From the NCBI RefSeq assembly GCF_009746565.1, contig NZ_WRPN01000007.1, forward strand, positions 123,050-187,049: a DNA stretch of 64,000 nt, read 5' to 3'. Origin of the DNA: Mariniflexile maritimum. Its GTDB lineage: Bacteria > Bacteroidota > Bacteroidia > Flavobacteriales > Flavobacteriaceae. Below are positions 57,741-64,000 of the stretch, piece after piece. Numbering within the stretch: position 1 is the first letter of the stretch; every line of letters starts with the position of its first letter. A program made the translations under genes and the position numbers. The notes below the pieces were generated by a model. It was not told where the DNA came from and ran no database searches. It saw nothing but the letters and a program-made list of their open reading frames with translations.

Positions 57741-58394
57741 ATGTATTGGTATATGGGGCATCTATTTGAGGCTATCGATTTTGTTGAAAATCCACTTTAC
57801 GAACAGATAATTTCTGATATCGCCCACCAAAAATTTAGCTTGGTCGAGCAATTTTTTACCCCTGAAGAAGTTGCCATTTTTAGGCAGTCGCTTATGGAAA
57901 AGTATGAAGAAGATGCTTTTAAAAAAGCGGCCATTGGCAATAAGTTGCATGAAACCATCGTAAAATCGATACGCGGCGATGTGATTTTGTGGATGGACGA
58001 AACCAAGGCCAACCCCGCAGAAACCTTGTTTTTCAATAAAATAAATGCATTGGTAAACTATCTTAACAAAACCTGCTTTTTGGGCATTTTACAAAAAGAG
58101 TTCCACTATGCCATTTACCCAAAAAACACCTTTTATAAAAGACATATTGATACGTTTCAAAATGATGACCGACGAAAATTATCGGTAGTCTGTTATTTGA
58201 ATGAAGCGGGTTGGTTGCCCGAAAATGGCGGCGAACTGGTGCTGTACTTGAATGAAAACGGCGAAGAAGTTGAAAAGGTTATCTATCCGTTTCCCGGTCG
58301 CGTGGTCATTTTCGAAAGCCAGATAATTGAACACGAAGTGAAGCCTGTAAACACCCAGCGCCTAAGTATAACGGGCTGGTTAAAAACGCGGTAG
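57741..58394 (+). CDS. 2-oxoglutarate/Fe(II)-dependent oxygenase (prolyl 4-hydroxylase fold)
   Basis: The protein has the iron triad HxD...H in YKRHIDTFQNDDRRKLSVVCYLN and VIFESQIIEHEV, and the 2-oxoglutarate-binding Arg in TQRLSITGWL. Together with NGGELVLYL this places it in the P4H-like 2OG family found in many bacteria, whose target is usually unknown. The start at 57741 (MYWYMGHLFEAIDF) fits the promoter; 57753 is also possible. It has about 217 residues. It is divergent from queD. Confidence 0.88.
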   Translation: MYWYMGHLFEAIDFVENPLYEQIISDIAHQKFSLVEQFFTPEEVAIFRQSLMEKYEEDAFKKAAIGNKLHETIVKSIRGDVILWMDETKANPAETLFFNKINALVNYLNKTCFLGILQKEFHYAIYPKNTFYKRHIDTFQNDDRRKLSVVCYLNEAGWLPENGGELVLYLNENGEEVEKVIYPFPGRVVIFESQIIEHEVKPVNTQRLSITGWLKTR

Positions 58395-58493
58395 TTAGCG
58401 TGGTTTTCGCCTATTTATAAAATACATAACCACCAAGACCAAGGCTAAAACCAGAAACAAGCCATTGCCACTCAAAAAATTTAAAACATCCAT
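58395..58493 (-). CDS. 32-residue single-span membrane protein
   Basis: A short minus-strand frame starts MDVLNFLSGNGLFLVLALVL and continues as VVMYFIN followed by the basic end RRKPR. It has one hydrophobic helix (about residues 10-26) and a positively charged tail, so it should sit in the inner membrane with its C-terminus inside. A good promoter (TTG-N18-TATATTTG, 58518-58546) stands at the right place, with a leader of about 18 nt. Its stop lies one base from the end of the convergent oxygenase gene. I do not recognise a family. The function is unknown. Confidence 0.6.
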   Translation of the reverse strand: MDVLNFLSGNGLFLVLALVLVVMYFINRRKPR

Positions 58494-58517
58494 GGGAGCG
58501 TTTTTAAAATACGTTTG

Positions 58518-58546
58518 CAAATATAAAAAATTTAGGGTTGTAACAA
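58518..58546 (-). promoter_or_regulatory. Promoter of the 32-residue protein (minus strand)
   Basis: On the minus strand TTG (58546-58544) and TATATTTG (58525-58518) are separated by 18 bp, a full match to the phylum consensus. Transcription should start near 58511. Confidence 0.6.
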
Positions 58547-58644
58547 AAAGCACTATTTAATGGGCCAAGTTTTAAATGGAAACTAAAACAAGATATTTAT
58601 TTAAAAATAATTTAATTGTTTACTTTTGCGCTGATATTTGAATT

Positions 58645-59439
58645 ATGAAAAACATTTTAGTACCCGTAGGAGCCTCAAAAAACGAACTAAGCAATTTGCA
58701 GTACGCTGTTGACTTTGCAGAAGCATTTGGCGCCAAACTTTATGTAGTACAAGTATATAATGTTTATACCAAAGCGGGCACCATGATTAAAATCGATCAT
58801 ATTTTAGAAGAAGATACGCTTGATTATCTGAACAATGTGGTTTCAAAAATCAACAAAAAAAACGTTGAGATTGTTGTAAAGGCGCTAAAGGGCAAATTAA
58901 TTGATACTTTGGAAAAAGCCTGCAAATCGGCAAACATCGATTTGATTTTGGTCGAGCCCAGAACCTATACGGAAAACGACGATTTATTTTTAGGAAAAAC
59001 CTCTGGCAAAATCGTAAAGCAAACTTCAATACCAACCATTATAGTTCCAGAAGGGTATGTTTTTAAACCCATCGAAAATATATTGATGGCCGTAAAATCG
59101 GCTATCATAAAAAAAGAGGGTGTTTTGGCACCTTTGCAAACAATAAAAAGCAATTTTAAGGCCGTAGTAAATTTACTTTTGGTAAAAACACCATATTATT
59201 GCGATGGAGATTTTGATGTTAACGAAGAATTATCTAACATTGCATCCGAAATCAGTTTTTCTGAAAATCCAACCACTTACCATGGTGTTTTGGAGCATTA
59301 CAAATTGCACAACCCAGATATGTTGTGTGTAGTAAGGCGCAAACGTGGGTTTTTTATGAAAAAATGGGAGAAAAACCAGATTTACAAAAAAGATTTTAAT
59401 AGCAACTTGCCGGTTTTGGTATTAAGCGAATTAAAATAA
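58645..59439 (+). CDS. Universal stress protein, two-domain type
   Basis: The 264-residue protein starts MKNILVPVGASKNELSNLQY, the UspA beginning, with the helix AVDFAEAFGAKLYVVQVYN and the end of the first domain at GKIVKQTSIPTIIVPEGY (about 130-147). The second half (about 150-264) is a weaker Usp-like repeat. It is probably a soluble nucleotide-binding protein made in stress. A TACTTTTG box at 58621-58628 is a likely -7 element. It ends just before the tRNA gene. Confidence 0.88.
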   Translation: MKNILVPVGASKNELSNLQYAVDFAEAFGAKLYVVQVYNVYTKAGTMIKIDHILEEDTLDYLNNVVSKINKKNVEIVVKALKGKLIDTLEKACKSANIDLILVEPRTYTENDDLFLGKTSGKIVKQTSIPTIIVPEGYVFKPIENILMAVKSAIIKKEGVLAPLQTIKSNFKAVVNLLLVKTPYYCDGDFDVNEELSNIASEISFSENPTTYHGVLEHYKLHNPDMLCVVRRKRGFFMKKWEKNQIYKKDFNSNLPVLVLSELK

Positions 59440-59445
59440 TACATT

Positions 59446-59519
59446 GGGGATGTAGCTCAGTTGGCTAGAGCGCTTGGCTGGCAGCCAAGAGGTCGTGGGT
59501 TCGAGCCCCATCTTCTCCA
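59446..59519 (+). tRNA. tRNA-Ala (anticodon GGC)
   Basis: The cloverleaf can be drawn by hand: acceptor GGGGATG with CTTCTCC, D arm GCTC...GAGC, anticodon arm CTTGG-CTGGCAG-CCAAG, and T arm GTGGG-TTCGAGC-CCCAT. The anticodon is GGC. The G3-U70 pair, the alanine identity element, is present. One T-T mismatch lies in the acceptor stem. CCA is not encoded. An accessory-looking region begins right behind it. Confidence 0.95.
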
Positions 59520-59526
59520 CTTAATT

Positions 59527-59565
59527 AAAACCCTAACAATTGAAAATCAATTAGTTAGGGTTTTT
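59527..59565 (+). terminator. Terminator behind tRNA-Ala
   Basis: AAAACCCTAAC with GTTAGGGTTTT forms the outer stem and AATTGA with TCAATT the inner one, followed by a T-run. It starts 8 bp after the tRNA. Confidence 0.85.
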
Positions 59566-59576
59566 ATTTTAACTAT

Positions 59577-59598
59577 TAGCCCACATTTAGCCCACATT
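59577..59598. repeat. Tandem TAGCCCACATT x2
   Basis: TAGCCCACATT is repeated directly at 59577-59587 and 59588-59598, between the tRNA terminator and the nuclease gene. Its position near the tRNA 3' end suggests remains of an integration or arm-type site, but this is inference. Confidence 0.5.
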
Positions 59599-59602
59599 TG
59601 AC

Positions 59603-60079
59603 CTAAAAATTATTTATTATTTTAAATAAGCCTTTTTTCTTTGATTTAGCCTTTAAAAATAGTTCTTGGTATTTGGGTAGCATTTCACAAAAAACCTCGT
59701 TATATGGCTTTGCATAGCCATTCTCGACCATAATTTCGTTTAATACTTTGCCGTTTTCTAAAACTAAATACCCTAAATACCTACCGTATTTATCTTTAAG
59801 ATTATTTTTTTCTTGAATTAATGTGCAAAACTCACCGACTTTTGTTTTCTTTTTTAAATAATCTAAAGAAGCATAGCCTAATTTTATTAATAATTCAGCT
59901 GGAATATTTAATTCTTTTTCGTCTTTCTTTACTTTATTACAGTATTTCATTTCAGGAGCATCGATACCTAAAAAACGAACTTCAAACTCATTTTTTGAAA
60001 TAATATCTTCCAAAATTATACCATCTCCATCAACATATTTTACTATTCTCAGAAGGTTTTTTATTGTAATGGTTTCCAT
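59603..60079 (-). CDS. Staphylococcal-nuclease-like (thermonuclease family) protein
   Basis: A 158-residue nuclease of the SNase fold. Seen motifs: VKYVDGDGIILED (calcium-binding Asp region), EVRFLGIDAPEMKY (catalytic Arg and second Asp), KYGRYLGYLVLENGKVLNEIMVENGYAKPY (second Arg and the family end). No signal peptide is visible, so it is probably cytoplasmic, unlike secreted thermonucleases. It is the first gene behind tRNA-Ala and points toward it. AT-rich codon use fits an acquired region. Confidence 0.88.
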   Translation of the reverse strand: METITIKNLLRIVKYVDGDGIILEDIISKNEFEVRFLGIDAPEMKYCNKVKKDEKELNIPAELLIKLGYASLDYLKKKTKVGEFCTLIQEKNNLKDKYGRYLGYLVLENGKVLNEIMVENGYAKPYNEVFCEMLPKYQELFLKAKSKKKGLFKIINNF

Positions 60080-60185
60080 TGCGTTATAATGCTTTAAATT
60101 ACCTAATTTAAACCGTTGTATATCAGTTTATTATGATGTAAATTTAAATGAAATAATTCACATAATTTAAAAAAACGTTGAGCAT

Positions 60186-60989
60186 ATGGCAAGACAGAAA
60201 GGACATGTTAAATATGTCGGAACATTAGGAGAAGTAAGACACTTCAAAATTAAGGGTAACGAAGGTTATTTTGCAGGACTAAAAGGTGGTCCTACTGCTG
60301 AACAAGTAAAAACAGCACCTGGATTCATTCGTACCCGTGAAAACATGTCTGAGTTTGCAGCTTGTGCAATGGCTGGCAAATCTGTTAGGGTTGGTTTATC
60401 ATCATTAATGAAACAAATGAGCGATAGTCAATTTACGGGACGATTAACTGCTATTATGAAAAAAATAAATATTGAAGATGGTTCTGAAGCTAGAGGGCAA
60501 CGTGCAGTTTTAGTATCACAACAACCACAATATTTAAAAGGGTTAGATTTTAATCGCAATATTTCATTTAATGGTGTTTTTAGTGCTCCCTTTACATTAA
60601 CTGTTAATGTTGACAGAAACGAAAGTACATTAAATGTACCATCATTTAATCCTTTAAATTATTTAAACATACCATTAGGTGCAACACATTTCCGAATTAT
60701 AAATGCTTTATCTGTAGTATCTGATTTTGTTTATAATTCTGCAACTGGAGCATATGAACCAGCTGATTCTGTTCTAAATGAAATTTCAAATATTGGATAT
60801 TCTGATTATACACCAATTGACCTTGTAGCACCTTTAATTGATGTTGTAGCAAGCTTACCCGGTGCGCCAACTTTATCTTCTAGTGTGGCTGTTTTAGGCT
60901 CAATTGGAATTGAATTTTATCAACAAGTTGGAACAAAATACTATTTATTCAATGCAGGTAATGCTATGAAAATTCAAGAAATATTCTAA
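60186..60989 (+). CDS. Hypothetical protein, 267 residues, flavobacterial family
   Basis: I know no function for this family. The N-terminus MARQKGHVKYVGTLGEVRHF followed by a Lys/Gly-rich stretch (KIKGNEGYFAGLKGG) and RTRENMSEFAACAMAGK is shared by a group of Bacteroidota proteins of this size. The first 100 residues are basic and the remainder is beta-rich, with a hydrophobic-polar alternation. No signal peptide or membrane helix is visible. It is divergent from the nuclease gene (106 bp) and is followed by tandem dyad repeats and a terminator. Confidence 0.75.
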   Translation: MARQKGHVKYVGTLGEVRHFKIKGNEGYFAGLKGGPTAEQVKTAPGFIRTRENMSEFAACAMAGKSVRVGLSSLMKQMSDSQFTGRLTAIMKKINIEDGSEARGQRAVLVSQQPQYLKGLDFNRNISFNGVFSAPFTLTVNVDRNESTLNVPSFNPLNYLNIPLGATHFRIINALSVVSDFVYNSATGAYEPADSVLNEISNIGYSDYTPIDLVAPLIDVVASLPGAPTLSSSVAVLGSIGIEFYQQVGTKYYLFNAGNAMKIQEIF

Positions 60990-61000
60990 TAATACCATTA

Positions 61001-61034
61001 GTTTGCATATCTGCAAAGTTTGCAATACTGCAAA
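61001..61034. repeat. Two tandem 17-bp dyad units (TTTGCA-N4-TGCAAA)
   Basis: GTTTGCATATCTGCAAA (61001-61017) is followed directly by GTTTGCAATACTGCAAA (61018-61034). Each contains the perfect inverted repeat TTTGCA/TGCAAA around four bases, and only the central spacer differs. This looks like a pair of sites for a dimeric DNA-binding protein. Confidence 0.7.
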
Positions 61035-61036
61035 AC

Positions 61037-61066
61037 AAACCCTTTCGGAAGAGAGGGTTTTTTATT
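61037..61066 (+). terminator. Terminator after the 267-residue protein gene
   Basis: AAACCCTTTC and GAGAGGGTTT (one wobble) with a GGAA loop are followed by a T-run. It lies just behind the dyad units. Confidence 0.8.
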
Positions 61067-61714
61067 TTGCATTAAATTACCTATTATGCCGACTTATATT
61101 GCTGTCATGGTGCAGATAACTACTAAACAACTATGATTAAATTTTAAAAAATTATACTTATTTATCAATTTAGCTTTGGCAAAAGTGCAGGGAACTTGGC
61201 AACAAGCAATTTGTGGCGTGGTTAGTTAATTCTTTCGCTGTTTTTTTTGAAAGAATGCCACTTTCAAAATATGATTTTTTAAAACAAATTTTTATTGGCG
61301 TTCTTTTAAAAAAAATTGCAACCATAGGGGTTTGGGGAAATGGTAGATTTCCCCAATTATTAACTTACGTAGTGCGCTGGCAGCAGCGAAACAAGTGTAT
61401 GATTTTTTATTTGCTTTACGGATTTATCTGATTGCTTTTAATGAAGGTTTGATGCCGAATTGTGTTTTGAAAACTGTATTTTGAAGTTTAAATGATTTGG
61501 GTTTAATGTAACTAAAACATCAAACCTTTTAAAAGTAATTTATCTAATGGTGCTTGGCAAATAAAAAATTATACTCTTGTGGGCTAATTTGATTTTTGAG
61601 GATGCCTGACCTTTATTTAAAAGTGCTACTTGACAAATTATTGATAAGGTTTGTTAAATTGCGTAATGGCATCTTCAAAAAACAATGAAAACATTAAACC
61701 TTTTAAATTGTGCA

Positions 61715-62446
61715 TTAAATAACAACACCTTCATATTTAACTTCATCAATAATTGTTTCAATATCTGTATTGATTTTCATTTGAAATAAATCTCGACTTA
61801 CGGTGTATGCACTTAAATCTTCTTCATTAAAATTAAGATTCATTAATTCTTTAATGCCGTTTTCGTTTAAATCGTTTTTCAACCAATCTTCCTCAAAATC
61901 TTTTTGTAGAATAATTGGTTGTCTGTTTTTTTTATTATGAATTTTAGCAAATAAAGGCGACGCCTTTTTTGTTAGAATTGTAAAGGTTACTACGTTTTCT
62001 ATAATGGTGTATAACCCTGCTAAAGACAAAACATCGTTGTCTTTGCTTTTAATGTGAAATGGGTACTTTTTTCCTTTGTATTCGTGGGGTTCAAAAAAAC
62101 CTGTTACTGGAATTATACATCGTCTAGTTAGTGCTGAATGTTTATAAATAAAATGCTCGAATAGTTTTTCGGATTGTGCATTTAAACCACCGCCAAATTG
62201 TACCGATTCTTTGTAGTAATCTCTTATTTGTTCAGGTTTTTTGTTACTTGGTACAATACCCCAAAGAGCAGGTGCTATGACTGAAGGTTTTTCTTGTGGA
62301 ATGATAAGCATATCGGGATGCGAAAACCCATTTAAATGATAGCTAGGAATATCAAAAGCATCCCTTGCATCGGGATTTGATAATGACACACCATACCGAT
62401 TTTCAAGCTTTACAACTTTTTTAGTTTGTGATGTATGAAAGCACAT
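61715..62446 (-). CDS. SOS response-associated peptidase (SRAP/HMCES family)
   Basis: This protein is expected to form a covalent link with abasic sites in single-stranded DNA through its second residue. Met is followed by the catalytic Cys2 (MCFHTSQ). Other family motifs are ALWGIVPSNKKP, GGLNAQSEKLF (Asn), RCIIPVTGFFEPHEYKGKKYPF (Glu) and the late FAKIHNKKNRQPIIL (His). The extended LNAQSE segment is canonical. Its 243 residues are normal. It lies 31 bp behind the polymerase gene and is co-oriented, so both probably belong to one damage-response transcript. Confidence 0.93.
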   Translation of the reverse strand: MCFHTSQTKKVVKLENRYGVSLSNPDARDAFDIPSYHLNGFSHPDMLIIPQEKPSVIAPALWGIVPSNKKPEQIRDYYKESVQFGGGLNAQSEKLFEHFIYKHSALTRRCIIPVTGFFEPHEYKGKKYPFHIKSKDNDVLSLAGLYTIIENVVTFTILTKKASPLFAKIHNKKNRQPIILQKDFEEDWLKNDLNENGIKELMNLNFNEEDLSAYTVSRDLFQMKINTDIETIIDEVKYEGVVI

Positions 62447-62477
62447 TGTATTATTCTTAGAAATATAAAGATACTAA

Positions 62478-63737
62478 TTATGCTTTAATTTCAATAATTT
62501 CATTTAAACACGTAGAATAACGAGGTGATAAACGTTCTTGTTTCATTTTCCATTGTCGCCCTAATGACTGACTGCCAAACTTTACCTTATTGTTGCCATA
62601 CGATGTATTAAGTCTATCTACAATATGCATTATGGGTTGATGCTTTGGATTTTCAGAATTAAATAATGCAAATTGTTTTTGGTTGTCTGGTGTAAGTCCC
62701 ATTACTATAACACCTGCTTTTTTATAGTGATAGCCTTCCATAAAAATAGCTTTTAAACCGATGTTTACATATTTAATTAAATCGAAACTTGAATTGGTTG
62801 GGTAATCTGTTTTAATAACAATATTTCGTCCGTATTGAGGTAAATCTTTTCTAAAACCATTGGTGTGTAGAAAAACCATAACCATATTGCAATGGGATTT
62901 TTGACGTCTTAATTTTTCTGAACACGAAACTGCATAAGTAGAAACACGTTCTTTAACATCTTGAAAGTTAGTTAGCATCCCTTCGAATGATCGTGTAGTA
63001 GCAATCATTTTTTTATTGGCTACTTTTTCAAAATCTAACGTAGGTTTTCCTTCTAAATCGTGTTTTAACCTCAACCCAACAACTGACATATTTTTACGCA
63101 CCCAATCATCAGAAAGTTGTGTAAATTGATAAGCGTTGTTTATTTTTAATGCTTTCAGTCTTTTAGCGTGTTTTCTACCTATGCCCCAAACATCTTCAAT
63201 TGGCAACCATTTTAAGGCTTTTATTCTTTTTTCATCAGTATCAATTACATAAACACTACTTGTTTTTTCGGGATATTTCTTTGCTATTTTATTGGCCACT
63301 TTAGCAAGTGCTTTTGTAGGTGCAAAACCGATACTAATTGGAATACCTGTGCCTTTGGTAACACGGTTTCGCATTTGAATACCTATTTCTTGTAAATTGT
63401 AGTATTCAAAACCATAGAATTTTAAAAAGGCTTCATCGATACTGTATATTTCGATTTCGGGTGTGAATTCAGAAAGTAAATTCATTACCCGGCTGCTCAT
63501 ATCACCATATAAGGCATAGTTTGAAGAAAAAACAGTTATGTTTTTTTCTTCAAAGATTTTTTTATACTCGAATGCAGGCGCACCCATTGGAATACCAAAT
63601 GCTTTAGCTTCGTTAGAACGTGCAATAACACACCCATCGTTATTTGATAATACCACAACAGGTTTACCGTTTAATGCGGGATTAAAAACACGCTCGCAGG
63701 AAGCGTAAAAGTTATTACAATCTACAAGTGCAAACAT
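62478..63737 (-). CDS. Y-family DNA polymerase, UmuC type
   Basis: A translesion polymerase. The start MFALVDCNNFYASCERVFNP has the first metal Asp. SIDEAFLKFYG carries the acidic pair, and the helix-hairpin-helix part VWGIGRKHAKRLKALKI and the C-terminal UmuC-specific region follow. Its 419 residues are typical of UmuC. No umuD-like peptidase gene is next to it within the window; the upstream neighbour is only repeat DNA. It is followed by the SRAP gene. Confidence 0.93.
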   Translation of the reverse strand: MFALVDCNNFYASCERVFNPALNGKPVVVLSNNDGCVIARSNEAKAFGIPMGAPAFEYKKIFEEKNITVFSSNYALYGDMSSRVMNLLSEFTPEIEIYSIDEAFLKFYGFEYYNLQEIGIQMRNRVTKGTGIPISIGFAPTKALAKVANKIAKKYPEKTSSVYVIDTDEKRIKALKWLPIEDVWGIGRKHAKRLKALKINNAYQFTQLSDDWVRKNMSVVGLRLKHDLEGKPTLDFEKVANKKMIATTRSFEGMLTNFQDVKERVSTYAVSCSEKLRRQKSHCNMVMVFLHTNGFRKDLPQYGRNIVIKTDYPTNSSFDLIKYVNIGLKAIFMEGYHYKKAGVIVMGLTPDNQKQFALFNSENPKHQPIMHIVDRLNTSYGNNKVKFGSQSLGRQWKMKQERLSPRYSTCLNEIIEIKA

Positions 63738-63895
63738 AAACCAAAGTTAAAGCTGAAATTATTACTTTTAAATAAAAATAAAGTTAAAAAATGAACAAAA
63801 ATGATATTGAATTATTAAAGGGTGTATTTACAAGTTTGTTGCATAAAATATCTAAAAATCTACTTTCAGGTAATTTAGTGCAAAAAACGGGCATA

Positions 63896-63976
63896 GTATA
63901 CCACCCACAGCGGATTAAAGTGAGCATAGTGCGGCGGGTGAAAGTGAACCACCTACAGCGGATGAAAGTGAACCAC
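63896..63976. repeat. 24-bp tandem repeats, possible IS21-type terminus
   Basis: Three imperfect 24-bp units lie at 63896-63919, 63920-63943 and 63944-63967, with a partial fourth to 63976. Each ends in GCGG(A/G)TTAAA- or GGGTGAAA-like sequence and the next begins GTG. Such regularly spaced repeats at the edge of an element resemble the transposase-binding sites at IS21-family ends. A short frame (63791-63979) running through them would encode 8-residue repeats and is probably not a gene. The element, if present, continues outside the window. Confidence 0.5.
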
Positions 63977-64000
63977 TAAAAATCGATTCTATTTGTAAAG

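Larger units (their letters stand above)
60990..61714. other. 725-bp stretch without a supported gene
   Basis: It contains two 17-bp dyad units (61001-61034), a terminator (61037-61066), a small inverted repeat ATTCTTTC...GAAAGAAT (61229-61256) and a diverged direct repeat (AAAACATYAAACCTTTTAA at 61514-61532 and 61688-61706). A 72-codon frame at 61213-61431 has no recognisable feature. The region is probably decayed mobile or accessory DNA. Confidence 0.5.

Noticed and set aside
61213..61431. 72-codon forward frame in the gene-poor stretch
   Set aside because: No family resemblance, no promoter at a sensible distance, and a run of eight T inside that reflects a small hairpin.
63791..63979. 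62-codon forward frame at the right edge
   Set aside because: Its second half is only the translation of 24-bp tandem repeats, and the repeat pattern fits an element end better than a protein.
59520..64000. CRISPR array or prophage
   Set aside because: The repeats are few, directly adjacent and without spacers; no capsid, terminase or portal genes are visible.

Overview
The window comes from a Flavobacteriaceae-type member of the Bacteroidota. The evidence is low GC, a SusC/SusD pair, a hybrid two-component regulator, -7 boxes of the TAnnTTTG type, no Shine-Dalgarno sites, a lipoprotein TamA variant next to TamB, the order yceD-rpmF-fabH-accB-accC, a small PID-CTERM-like protein and a remnant of a type IX secretion sorting domain. 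No species is claimed. There is no rRNA and no CRISPR array, and there is one tRNA.

Region 1 (about 1-14400) is a polysaccharide/oligosaccharide utilisation locus for sucrose-containing sugars. It holds a hybrid two-component regulator, a sugar-porter MFS permease, a GH32 fructosidase, SusC, SusD, a GH36 alpha-galactosidase and a PfkB sugar kinase that is probably a fructokinase. Together they fit raffinose-family oligosaccharides and/or fructans: import by SusCD, removal of galactose by GH36, removal of fructose by GH32, uptake by the permease and phosphorylation by the kinase. A 22-bp-phased direct repeat upstream of the permease is a candidate regulator site. Behind the locus lies a decayed stretch with a T9SS C-terminal domain remnant and a tiny secreted/membrane protein (14367-15294).

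Region 2 (15291-31000) is mostly housekeeping: riboflavin synthase, PdxA, YceD/L32/FabH/AccB/AccC, an orphan ABC ATPase, an S9 peptidase, aspartate-semialdehyde dehydrogenase, MscL, alanine racemase, thymidine kinase, RsmI, a HopJ-family protein and a dipeptide epimerase.

Region 3 (30921-44469) is the most distinctive part: a compact NRPS/PKS cluster on the minus strand. A 2206-residue A-T-KS-AT-ACP-aminotransferase protein is followed by a 1335-residue C-A-T-TE protein and an overlapping phosphopantetheinyl transferase. The domain order predicts that an amino acid is extended by malonate, transaminated at the beta carbon to a 3,4-diamino acid, joined to a second amino acid (glycine by eye-read code) and released. 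A divergent, apparently inactive CPBP-type membrane protein and a methyltransferase flank it.

Region 4 (44849-59519) is core again: OsmC, RecJ, a Fic-protein remnant, an MFS exporter, TamL/TamB, LpxH, QueD, a 2OG-Fe(II) oxygenase, a 32-residue membrane protein with a good promoter, a universal stress protein and tRNA-Ala(GGC).

Region 5 (59520-64000), directly behind the tRNA, looks like an accessory island. It carries a small nuclease, an unrecognised 267-residue protein, tandem dyad repeats, about 700 bp without clear genes, a SRAP protein and a UmuC-type polymerase, and at the right edge 24-bp tandem repeats that resemble an IS21-type terminus. No integrase is in the window.
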